From an uncultured Oscillospiraceae bacterium (lineage in GTDB: Bacteria > Bacillota > Clostridia > Oscillospirales > Oscillospiraceae): a stretch of DNA of 64,000 nt. The stretch covers positions 1-64,000 of the forward strand of contig CATMVA010000004.1 of the NCBI GenBank assembly GCA_950075865.1, given 5' to 3'. Position 1 is the first letter of the stretch; every line of letters starts with the position of its first letter. Below, in pieces: positions 8,446-15,812 of this stretch. A program made the translations under genes and the position numbers. The notes under the pieces were generated by a model that saw only the letters and a list, made by a program, of their open reading frames with translations, searched no databases and had not been told where the DNA came from.

Positions 8446-9360
8446 ATGAAATTTCAGAGCTTTGCCCAGATCGAGGAATATGTTTTAAGCTCCGGCATCC
8501 AAAAGCGCATCGTTCTGGCCAACGCCCACGACGCCCACTCCCTGCCCGCCCTGATCGACGCTAGGCGGAAGGGGATCGCCGAGGGCATCCTGATCGGCCA
8601 TGCCGACAGGATCCTCGCACTCCTGTCCGGTGAGGGGGAAAAGGCAGAAAACTACGAGATCATCGACTGCCGGGAGGATGCGGAATGCGCCCGCCTGGCC
8701 ATCTCCCTTGTAAAGGAGGGCAAGGCCGACCTGCCCATGAAAGGGCTGATGCAGACCTCCGACTTTATGCGGGCCGTTCTGAACAAAGAGACCGGGCTGC
8801 TTCCCAAGGGCGGCATGATCTCACAGGTCACTCTGGTGGAGAAGGGGGACAATGCCGGGTTCCTCTACATCACCGACTGCGCCATCAACATTTCCCCCGA
8901 CCTTACGGCCAAGAAAAAAATCGTGGAGAACGTGGTGAAAGTGGCCGGGCTTTTGGGCGTGGAGGAGCCTAAGGTGGCTGCCCTCAGCGCCTTGGAGGTC
9001 CCAAACCCCAAGATTCCAAGCACCATGGACGCCCAGGCCCTTCAGGAGGCGTGGGAGGCCGGGGAGATCACAGGGTGCAGGATCGGCGGTCCCCTCGCGC
9101 TGGACAACGCTGTCTCCCCCGAGGCGGCCGCCCACAAGGGCGTGGAAGGCCCCGTGCGGGGTGACGCCGACATTCTGCTGGTGCCCGACTTGGCCTGCGG
9201 AAACATCCTGACCAAAAGCCTGATCTTCTTTGCCGGGGCTGTCTCCTGCGGCCTTGTCACCGGGACAGAAAAGCCGGTCATCATGACCAGCCGGACCGAT
9301 ACGCCGGAAAACAAACACCGCGGGATCCTTGTCTCGCTGCTATCCACCATAAAGGCATAA
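8446..9360 (+). CDS. ptb: Phosphate butyryltransferase
   Basis: 304 residues, the usual Ptb length. It interconverts butyryl-CoA and butyryl phosphate, feeding Buk for substrate-level ATP. Family signals include LPMKGLMQTSDFMRAVLN and VPDLACGNILTKSL in the phosphate acetyl/butyryltransferase fold. The chosen ATG 8446 has AAGGAGAGGAGG upstream; the earlier in-frame ATG (8386) lies inside buk. A strong terminator follows, so ptb ends the operon. With Buk it makes one of the two known terminal butyrate routes. Confidence 0.95.
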   Translation: MKFQSFAQIEEYVLSSGIQKRIVLANAHDAHSLPALIDARRKGIAEGILIGHADRILALLSGEGEKAENYEIIDCREDAECARLAISLVKEGKADLPMKGLMQTSDFMRAVLNKETGLLPKGGMISQVTLVEKGDNAGFLYITDCAINISPDLTAKKKIVENVVKVAGLLGVEEPKVAALSALEVPNPKIPSTMDAQALQEAWEAGEITGCRIGGPLALDNAVSPEAAAHKGVEGPVRGDADILLVPDLACGNILTKSLIFFAGAVSCGLVTGTEKPVIMTSRTDTPENKHRGILVSLLSTIKA

Positions 9361-9373
9361 GCGGAAAAAAGAA

Positions 9374-9410
9374 GGGGGCCGGAAGCATGACGCTTCCGGC
9401 CCCCGTTTTT
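9374..9410 (+). terminator. ptb terminator
   Basis: A perfect stem GGGGGCCGGAAGC/GCTTCCGGCCCCC (9374-9404) followed by GTTTTT. Confidence 0.9.
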
Positions 9411-9467
9411 GCCGCAGGGCGCCGGCCCCGCATGGGCGGGGCTCTTCCCCCCCACTGCCGGTGTCCC

Positions 9468-9496
9468 TTGCCTTTTTCCCTCCTCTGGAGTACAAT
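9468..9496 (+). promoter_or_regulatory. Promoter of the CmpB-type membrane protein
   Basis: TTGCCT (9468-9473), 17 bp, TACAAT (9491-9496), 36 bp before the start codon. Confidence 0.6.
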
Positions 9497-9531
9497 ACTC
9501 TACAATATTCGACAAAAAAGGAGCGTGTTTT

Positions 9532-10839
9532 ATGACGACAGTAACATGGTTGGATCTGACGGTCTATCTCCTGGTCTATTCCTTTTTGGGATGGGCGGTG
9601 GAGGCCTGCTACTATGCGGTGACCCGGAAGAAATTCTGCAACCGGGGATTTTTGACCCTGCCCTTCCTCCCCTCCTACGGGCTGACCTACTGTCTCCTCA
9701 CCCTGGCTCTGCCCCCTCTGGCGGGGAGCTATGTGCTCCAGTTCGGGATGACCCTGGTGGTAGCCGCTGTGGTGGAGAGCCTGTCCGAGCTGTTCATGAG
9801 CCGGGCCTGCAAAAAGCTCCGGCTGGACCCGGAGCGGGGAAGCCTGTTCAACGGAAGCTGGCAGGGGCTGCTGATCTCGGCGGGGAAAGCCCTATGCTTC
9901 TACCTGGTCTATCTGGTTTTCCACCCCATGCTGATGGCGGTCTCCCTCCTGCTGCCCCCTCTGGCCGTGCGGATCGTGGGCGGGATCCTGCTGGGGCTGA
10001 TGGCCCTGGAGTCCCTGGCCGTTCTGGTTGCCGTCCTGTCGGGGAACGCCGAGGGGTTCCGGGACTGGCAGAAGGACACCTGGCAGAGCAGGCTGGCCGA
10101 CAAAATCTCCCGGTCGGTCTGGCGGCGCTTCCAGAAGGCCTACCCCGGCATCGAGACCGACGACAACATTGAGCCGGGAGAATACATCTTCGCCCGGGGG
10201 CTGTGCCTGGACAAGCTGGTGTGGGTCTTTCTCATCTCGGCCCTGCTGGGAGATATTATCGAGACTTTCTTCTGCGGCTTCGTCAACGGGGAATGGATGA
10301 GCCGCTCCAGCGTGCTTTACGGACCCTTCAGCTTTGTCTGGGGCCTGGGAGCGGTGGTGCTGACCGTGGTGCTGCGTCCCCTGGTCCAGAAAAACGACCG
10401 GTATGTGTTCCTGGGCGGCTTTGTGGTAGGGGGCGCCTACGAGTACCTGTGCAGCGTCTTCACCGAGCTGGTCTTTGGCACCGTGTTCTGGGATTACAGC
10501 GACATGCCCCTGAACATCGGGGGGCGGACCAACGTACTCTTCTGCTTCTTCTGGGGTGTGCTGTCGGTGGTCTGGATCAAAATCATCTATCCCCCCATGT
10601 CCGAAAGCATTGAAAAGCTCCCCGCCGTTGCAGGAAAGGTCATCACCTGGGTGGTAGTGATCTTCATGACCTGCAACGCCATGCTTACCTGCGCCGCTAT
10701 GCTCCGGTTCGATACCCGCGCCCAACGGCCCGAGAGCGGCAACGTGTTTGAGGAATTCCTGGACAGGCAGTACGACGACGATTTCATGGCCCACCGCTGG
10801 CCTAACATGATCGTGACCGGGAGACCCGGTGAACAATAA
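9532..10839 (+). CDS. Integral membrane protein, CmpB-type putative ABC permease
   Basis: 435 residues with about eight hydrophobic segments. The repeat-like opening YLLVYSFLGWAVEACYYAV at about 12-30 and the second copy VFLISALLGDIIETFFCGF at about 230-250 mark two CmpB (PF06541-like) domains in tandem. Each carries an F/L-G-x(3)-E motif and a C/S-x-L-P/YGPF segment. Proteins of this family are called ABC permeases but have no linked ATPase here, and their function is not established. Start ATG 9532 has AAAAAAGGAG upstream. It is a single-gene unit between its own promoter and a bidirectional terminator. Confidence 0.75.
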   Translation: MTTVTWLDLTVYLLVYSFLGWAVEACYYAVTRKKFCNRGFLTLPFLPSYGLTYCLLTLALPPLAGSYVLQFGMTLVVAAVVESLSELFMSRACKKLRLDPERGSLFNGSWQGLLISAGKALCFYLVYLVFHPMLMAVSLLLPPLAVRIVGGILLGLMALESLAVLVAVLSGNAEGFRDWQKDTWQSRLADKISRSVWRRFQKAYPGIETDDNIEPGEYIFARGLCLDKLVWVFLISALLGDIIETFFCGFVNGEWMSRSSVLYGPFSFVWGLGAVVLTVVLRPLVQKNDRYVFLGGFVVGGAYEYLCSVFTELVFGTVFWDYSDMPLNIGGRTNVLFCFFWGVLSVVWIKIIYPPMSESIEKLPAVAGKVITWVVVIFMTCNAMLTCAAMLRFDTRAQRPESGNVFEEFLDRQYDDDFMAHRWPNMIVTGRPGEQ

Positions 10840-10843
10840 GACG

Positions 10844-10883
10844 AAAAATGGCCCGGAACCATACGGTTCCGGGCCGTTCTTTT
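10844..10883. terminator. Bidirectional terminator between converging genes
   Basis: A perfect stem GGCCCGGAACC/GGTTCCGGGCC (10850-10875) with A-tract before and T-rich tract after. It serves the CmpB-type gene and the uracil permease. Confidence 0.85.
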
Positions 10884-10892
10884 GTTTTCGGC

Positions 10893-12254
10893 TCAGTACT
10901 TTCCCAGGTTGCCCGAGTTGTGACCGTCATCCTTGCCGAACTCGTAATCGTTGCCGGGAAGAATGGCGTTGAGGGCGATGCCGGCGATGGCGGCAATGGC
11001 CAGGCCGGTGAGGGTCACAGAGGCGCCGCCCACGTTGAAGGTCAGGCCACCCGAGAAGCCCAGGCCGCAGACCAGGATCACGGCGGCAATGATCAGGTTC
11101 CTGGAGTTGGTGAAGTCCACCTGGTTCTCCACCACGTTCCGCACGCCGATGGCCGAGATCATGCCGTAGAGGATGAAGCTGACGCCGCCGATGATGGCCG
11201 AGGGCAGGGCCCCGATGAGGGCGGCGAACTTGGGGCTGAAGGAGAGGACCAGGGCGTAGACGGCGGCCAGGCGGATGACACGGGGGTCGTAGACCCGGCT
11301 CAGCACCAGAACGCCGGTGTTCTCGCCGTAGGTGGTGTTGGCTGGGCCGCCGAACATGCCGGCCAGGGAAGTAGCAATACCGTCGCCGATGAGGGTGCGG
11401 TGAAGGCCGGGATCTTCCAGGAAGTTGCTGCCCACGGTAGCCGAAATGGCCGACATGTCACCGATGTGCTCCATCATAGAGGCGATGGCGATGGGGGCCA
11501 TGACCAGAATGGCGGACACGTCAAACTTCGCCATGCTACCCCCAAAGTCGGTGATGAAGGGCTGGAAACCGATCCAATCGGCGGCGTTCACGCCGGAGAA
11601 ATCCACCTGGCGGGTCAGGATAGCCACCACATAGGAGACCACTACGCCCAGGAGGATGGGGATGATCTTGACCATGCCCTTGCCCCAGATGTTGCAGGCG
11701 ATGATGACCGCCATGGCCAGCAGGGCCAGCCACCAGCAGGTGGAGGCGTTGCTCACCGCCGAGGGGGCCAGGTTCAGGCCAATGCAGATGATGATGGGGC
11801 CGGTGACCACGGGGGGCAGGAAGCGCATGACCTTGTGGACACCCACCGCCCTGACGATGAGGGCCAGCACCAGGTACATCAGGCCGGCCACCACAATACC
11901 TCCGCAGGCGTACTGGAGCTTTTCGGCCTGGGACATGGCGGCGTAGATGCCCTCGTTCATGGCGCCCATGGCGGCGAAGCCGCCCAGGAAGGCAAAGGAG
12001 GAACCCAGGAAGGCGGGGACCTTCAGCTTGGTGCAGACATGGAAAAAGAGGGTGCCGATGCCGGCGAAAAACAGGGTGGTCTGGATGGAGAGGGGCATGC
12101 CGATGGACTCTCCGGCGGCGTTGGTCTGGCTGTTGACCAGGATGGGCACCAGGATGGTGGCCCCGAACATGGCAAACATGTGCTGGAGTCCCAGCAGGAG
12201 CATTTTGGGCACACCAAGCTGGCGTGCGTCACGGATGGGCTCGTTCTGATTCAT
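10893..12254 (-). CDS. uraA: Uracil permease, NCS2 family
   Basis: A 453-residue nucleobase:cation symporter with about 14 membrane segments. The early motif MLLLGLQHMFAMFGATILVPIL is characteristic of UraA/PyrP. Later come GNTTYGEN-like residues (GPANTTYGENTGVLVLSRV), including the conserved transmembrane substrate-binding Glu. AAAGGAG precedes the start. A 160-nt leader ends in a terminator-like hairpin, which suggests pyrimidine-responsive attenuation. Uracil is the best-supported substrate; xanthine is less likely. Confidence 0.9.
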   Translation of the reverse strand: MNQNEPIRDARQLGVPKMLLLGLQHMFAMFGATILVPILVNSQTNAAGESIGMPLSIQTTLFFAGIGTLFFHVCTKLKVPAFLGSSFAFLGGFAAMGAMNEGIYAAMSQAEKLQYACGGIVVAGLMYLVLALIVRAVGVHKVMRFLPPVVTGPIIICIGLNLAPSAVSNASTCWWLALLAMAVIIACNIWGKGMVKIIPILLGVVVSYVVAILTRQVDFSGVNAADWIGFQPFITDFGGSMAKFDVSAILVMAPIAIASMMEHIGDMSAISATVGSNFLEDPGLHRTLIGDGIATSLAGMFGGPANTTYGENTGVLVLSRVYDPRVIRLAAVYALVLSFSPKFAALIGALPSAIIGGVSFILYGMISAIGVRNVVENQVDFTNSRNLIIAAVILVCGLGFSGGLTFNVGGASVTLTGLAIAAIAGIALNAILPGNDYEFGKDDGHNSGNLGKY

Positions 12255-12295
12255 GGAACATTCTCCTTTCTTCTCTCCGGCGGCTGTTTACGGGC

Positions 12296-12325
12296 AAAAA
12301 AAGAGACGATCACAAAAGTGATCGC
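12296..12325 (-). terminator. Candidate attenuator in the uraA leader
   Basis: Minus strand: CGATCAC-TTTT-GTGATCG, then four bases, then seven T, between the uraA promoter and its Shine-Dalgarno. A terminator inside the leader implies regulated read-through. I do not see a clear PyrR-binding or known riboswitch core. Confidence 0.5.
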
Positions 12326-12417
12326 CCAACAAAAAAGGGGATAGCACGGCCACATGTTTTCAACGCGCGCAGCTGGCTCATTGAGACCATGGGACATCCC
12401 TCCCTTCGTTAGGCAAG

Positions 12418-12446
12418 ATGATACCAGAACCGACCAAAGAATGCAA
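12418..12446 (-). promoter_or_regulatory. uraA promoter
   Basis: Minus-strand TTGCAT (12441-12446), 17 bp, TATCAT (12418-12423). It places the start near 12411, giving a leader of about 157 nt. Confidence 0.6.
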
Positions 12447-12517
12447 TATGTAATATTACACATTTTTCCCGGCCTCTTTGAGGAAATTTTTTCTCCCCGG
12501 CCACGGTCCTGCCGCCG

Positions 12518-12546
12518 TTGACTTTTTTCCCTATATGAGATAGTAT
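12518..12546 (+). promoter_or_regulatory. lysA promoter
   Basis: TTGACT (12518-12523), 17 bp, TAGTAT (12541-12546), 33 bp before the lysA ATG. Confidence 0.6.
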
Positions 12547-12579
12547 GGTGAAAGATTCTTAGAGAGAGGAAGTTTTCCC

Positions 12580-13854
12580 ATGCAGGAGCAGACCAAAACC
12601 CCCTTTGTGACTCTTGACCAGCTCCAGAACATCACCAAACAATACCCCACCCCCTTTCATCTATACGACGAGAAGGGCATCCGGCAGACCGCACGGGACC
12701 TAAAGGCCGCTTTCGCCTGGAACCCCGGCTTCAAGGAATACTTTGCCGTCAAGGCCACCCCCACCCCCGTCATTCTAAAACTCCTCCGGGAGGAGGGCTG
12801 CGGGGTGGACTGCTCCTCCCTCACCGAGCTGATTTTGTCTGATAAGTGCAGCTTTGAAGGCCACGAGATCATGTTCTCCTCCAACGAGACTCCGGCCGAG
12901 GACTACCGGCTGGCGGCAAAACTGGGAGCTGTCATCAACCTGGATGACTTCACCCACATCGACTTTCTGAAGGAGACCATCGGGTACATTCCCGAGACCA
13001 TCTCCTGCCGCTTCAACCCCGGCGGCGTGTTCCGGCTGGGAGAGAGCAACGAGGGGTTTCAGGTCATGGACAATCCGGGGGACAGCAAGTACGGCTTCAC
13101 CCGGGAGCAGCTCTTTGAGGGCTTTAAGAAGTTGAAGGCCATGGGGGCCAAGCATTTTGGCATCCACGCTTTTCTGGCCTCCAACACCCTCTCCAACGAC
13201 TACTACCCCGCCCTGGCCGGCATCCTCTTTGAGCTGGCGGCCGAGCTGGAGCGGGAGACCGGCTGCGACATCGCCTTTATCAATCTCTCCGGCGGTGTGG
13301 GCATCCCTTACCGGCCCGGACAGGCCAAAAACGACATCTTCGCCATCGGCGAGGGGGTCCACCGGGAGTTTGAGCGGGTGCTGGTCCCCGCGGGCATGGG
13401 GGATGTGGCCATCTTCACCGAGCTGGGCCGGTATATGCTGGGGCCCAACGGGTGCCTGGTGACAAAGGTCCTCCACTTCAAGCACACCTACAAGGAGTAT
13501 GTGGGCTTGGACGCCTGCGCCGCCAACCTGATGCGGCCCGCCATGTACGGGGCCTACCACCACATCACAGTGATGGGCAAGGAGGATAGGCCCTGCGACC
13601 ATGTCTATGACGTGGTGGGAGGGCTGTGCGAAAACAACGACAAGTTCGCCATCGACCGGGAGCTGCCCGAGATCGAGATCGGCGACCTGTTGGTCATCCA
13701 CGATTCCGGCGCCCACGGCTTCTCCATGGGCTACAACTACAACGGCAAGCTCCGCTCGGCCGAGCTGCTGCTCCGGGAGGACGGAAGCGTGAAGCTCATC
13801 CGGCGGGCCGAGACCCCGGAGGACTACTTCGCCACCATGGTGTTCGAGCCGTGA
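12580..13854 (+). CDS. lysA: Diaminopimelate decarboxylase-like PLP enzyme
   Basis: 424 residues of the fold-type III PLP decarboxylase family, which makes lysine from meso-diaminopimelate. EYFAVKATPTPVIL near residue 50 holds the Schiff-base Lys. LSGGVGIPYRPGQ is the Gly-rich phosphate loop. FTELGRYM and the C-terminal CENNDKFAID holding the active-site Cys are present. The usual HxGS motif appears as the divergent HAFLASNT, so a related amino-acid decarboxylase cannot be excluded. GAGAGGAAG precedes the ATG. The stop codon overlaps the proposed gluQ start. Confidence 0.8.
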   Translation: MQEQTKTPFVTLDQLQNITKQYPTPFHLYDEKGIRQTARDLKAAFAWNPGFKEYFAVKATPTPVILKLLREEGCGVDCSSLTELILSDKCSFEGHEIMFSSNETPAEDYRLAAKLGAVINLDDFTHIDFLKETIGYIPETISCRFNPGGVFRLGESNEGFQVMDNPGDSKYGFTREQLFEGFKKLKAMGAKHFGIHAFLASNTLSNDYYPALAGILFELAAELERETGCDIAFINLSGGVGIPYRPGQAKNDIFAIGEGVHREFERVLVPAGMGDVAIFTELGRYMLGPNGCLVTKVLHFKHTYKEYVGLDACAANLMRPAMYGAYHHITVMGKEDRPCDHVYDVVGGLCENNDKFAIDRELPEIEIGDLLVIHDSGAHGFSMGYNYNGKLRSAELLLREDGSVKLIRRAETPEDYFATMVFEP

Positions 13855-14768
13855 GCCCAGGGTCTGTGAAGGGCCGGTTCGCGCCGTCGCCCAGTGGGCG
13901 GATGCATTTGGGGAACCTGTTCTCCTTCCTGCTGGCCTGGCTGTCGGCCAAAAGCCGGGGGGGCTCCATGGTCCTGCGGATCGAGGACCTGGACCCGGCC
14001 CGGTGCAAACCCGCCTACGCCTGGCAGCTCATGGAGGATCTGGAGTGGCTGGGGCTGGACTGGGACGAGGGGGGCGAGGCCGCCTCCTGGCAGAGCAACC
14101 GGGGCGGGCTCTATGCCGCCGCCTTTGAGGCCCTGGCGGCCAAGGGGCTCACCTACCCCTGCTTCTGCTCCCGCATCCAGCGGCTCAACGAGGCCCCCCA
14201 CATCCATGAGGTCTCCCCCTCCTGCCCCTGCGCCGGACTGACGGCCGGGGAGGCGGCCGAAATGGCCAAAGAGAAGGCTCCCAGCTATCGGGTGCGGGTG
14301 CCCCACCGGACGGTCTCCTTTGTGGACGGGCTCCAGGGGCCCTATGAGCAGGATCTGTGGACGGACTGCGGAGACTTCCCCATCAAGCGCTCCGACGGAG
14401 CCTGGGCCTATCAGCTGGCCGTGGTGGTGGACGACGCCGCCATGGGGGTCACGGAGGTGGTGCGGGGCCGGGACCTGCTCTCCTCCACACCCCGGCAGCT
14501 CTGGCTCTACGAAGTCCTGGGGCTGAAGGCCCCGGAGTTCTACCATGTGCCCCTGCTGCTCTCCTCCGACGGACGGCGGCTGGCCAAGCGGGACGCCGAC
14601 CTGGACATGGGGGCCCTCCGGCGGCGGTACGCTCCCGACGAGCTGGTGGGGCTGCTGGCCTGCTGGGCCGGGCAGCAGGACGCCCCGGAGCCCATTCCGG
14701 CCGCCCAGCTGGCCAAGGTCTTTGACTGGAGCAAGGTGCCCAAAGAGGATATTCCAGCAAAGCTGTAA
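13851..14768 (+). CDS. gluQ: Glutamyl-Q tRNA(Asp) synthetase-like protein
   Basis: About 305 residues: a GluRS catalytic core without an anticodon-binding domain, the hallmark of GluQ, which attaches glutamate to queuosine 34 of tRNA(Asp). The HIGH-like motif is FAPSPSGRMHLGN near the N-terminus, Zn ligands are around CFCSRIQR, and the KMSKS-like loop is LAKRDADLD. No ATG fits. GTG 13851 overlaps the lysA stop by four bases; GTG 13866 gives the typical M-K-G-R-F-A-P-S-P start. The Shine-Dalgarno is weak for both, so translational coupling to lysA is likely. Confidence 0.85.
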   Translation: MSPGSVKGRFAPSPSGRMHLGNLFSFLLAWLSAKSRGGSMVLRIEDLDPARCKPAYAWQLMEDLEWLGLDWDEGGEAASWQSNRGGLYAAAFEALAAKGLTYPCFCSRIQRLNEAPHIHEVSPSCPCAGLTAGEAAEMAKEKAPSYRVRVPHRTVSFVDGLQGPYEQDLWTDCGDFPIKRSDGAWAYQLAVVVDDAAMGVTEVVRGRDLLSSTPRQLWLYEVLGLKAPEFYHVPLLLSSDGRRLAKRDADLDMGALRRRYAPDELVGLLACWAGQQDAPEPIPAAQLAKVFDWSKVPKEDIPAKL

Positions 14769-14804
14769 AAAAAGGTCCCCATCCGCTGGATGGGGACCTT
14801 TTTT
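14767..14804. terminator. lysA-gluQ terminator
   Basis: A perfect stem AAGGTCCCCATCC/GGATGGGGACCTT flanked by A7 and T7, immediately after the gluQ stop. It works in either direction. Confidence 0.9.
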
Positions 14805-15065
14805 GTTTCATTCCGGGAGCTTTTTGCATTGCAGATAAAGGATCGCCCCTGCCCGGAGGAGTATTCCAGGCAGGGGCAATTTTTCGGCGCTCTGCGGCGG
14901 TCAAAGGCGGGTTTGGGGTGGCAACCCCAACAAGTATCAGACCAGGGAAACAAATGAGCGGAGCGAAATTTGGGCCACGGGTCGATACTTGCTCTCACGT
15001 CACGGGAAGCACCGATAAACTGGAAGTTGTAAACATGTTTCGGGGCAACGACATACACATAGCCA
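14805..15065. other. Non-coding stretch with several hairpins
   Basis: No gene is supported. A terminator-like GCCCCTGCC/GGCAGGGGC hairpin with T5 lies at 14845-14886. Next come TTGGGG/CCCCAA (14913-14930) and a long-range stem CAAGTATC(A)GACC/GGTCGATACTTG (14931-14943 with 14980-14991) enclosing 36 nt. The arrangement suggests a folded RNA or a decayed repeat; nothing is recognised. Confidence 0.4.
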
Positions 15066-15629
15066 TTACATTGGTTTCAGATTTTTGTTAAGCCTGTCTA
15101 CTATCCAAGCAATTCTCTTTTCCCTCCCAGCATCAGTTTTTGCATCAAGATATGCTCGTGTATAAGTTTTCTTTACGGAAAGAGACATAGCTTGAAAATT
15201 TGTGTAAGCAGGTTCGTATTCTTTCAGCAGTACGGACAGACAGGCAATCTGTTCCTCCGTAATAATAGCCAAAGGATTTGACGCATCCCACTGGCCGTTC
15301 TCTTTAGCCTCCTCTATTTTCTTTCTGCCAAAATCAGTCATAAGTCCCTGTTTTTCAAGGCTTTTTACCAACGCCTTATTCTTCTCTGACCATTTGCTGT
15401 TTTCCCTACGCTGAGAGAAATATTTTTTATAAGTCTTATCATCAATTCTTTCAATCTGCCCATCGATCCAGCCAAAGCAGAGAGCTTCTTCCAACGCTTC
15501 TTCCGCTTTTACCGTTTTTGGCCCGCCAGCCTTGCCAAACAGAATCCAAATACCGTCATTTGAGAGACAATGCTCATAAAGCCACTTGCGGAACTCTTCT
15601 CTGGTAGCAAATTGCACCATTTTACTCAC
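15066..15629 (-). CDS. YdeI/OmpD-associated family protein
   Basis: 187 residues. FATREEFRKWLYEHCLSNDGIWILF and ALCFGWIDGQIERIDDKTYKKYFSQRR are family hallmarks of YdeI-like (bacteriocin-protection) proteins, whose biochemical role is not settled. It is soluble, with a Lys/Glu-rich C-terminal half. Start GTG 15629 has AAGGAGG seven bases upstream. Base composition is clearly more A/T-rich than both neighbours, and it stands alone, so recent transfer is likely. Confidence 0.8.
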   Translation of the reverse strand: MSKMVQFATREEFRKWLYEHCLSNDGIWILFGKAGGPKTVKAEEALEEALCFGWIDGQIERIDDKTYKKYFSQRRENSKWSEKNKALVKSLEKQGLMTDFGRKKIEEAKENGQWDASNPLAIITEEQIACLSVLLKEYEPAYTNFQAMSLSVKKTYTRAYLDAKTDAGREKRIAWIVDRLNKNLKPM

Positions 15630-15812
15630 AGAATGTCCTCCTTAGCGGTTTTCACCCTCTTAAAAAGCACAAATTCCAGTTTGTCTGCCTGTTCCGGATA
15701 AGTACAGTATAGTAGAAACCAGTTTTCAAGAGGCTTATTTCTTTTTTCGGAATAGAGGGGCGGCTGTCAATTCGACAAAGTTTTGTTTGTGATACTTTAC
15801 CGTACATGAGCA
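15630..15812. other. Intergenic region
   Basis: 183 bp of A/T-rich DNA upstream of the YdeI-like gene and downstream of the SLH protein. I see no clear promoter, terminator or repeat. Confidence 0.4.

Noticed and set aside
14540..15058. 172-codon minus-strand gene downstream of gluQ
   Set aside because: It runs antisense through gluQ and its terminator, with no Shine-Dalgarno and no domain.
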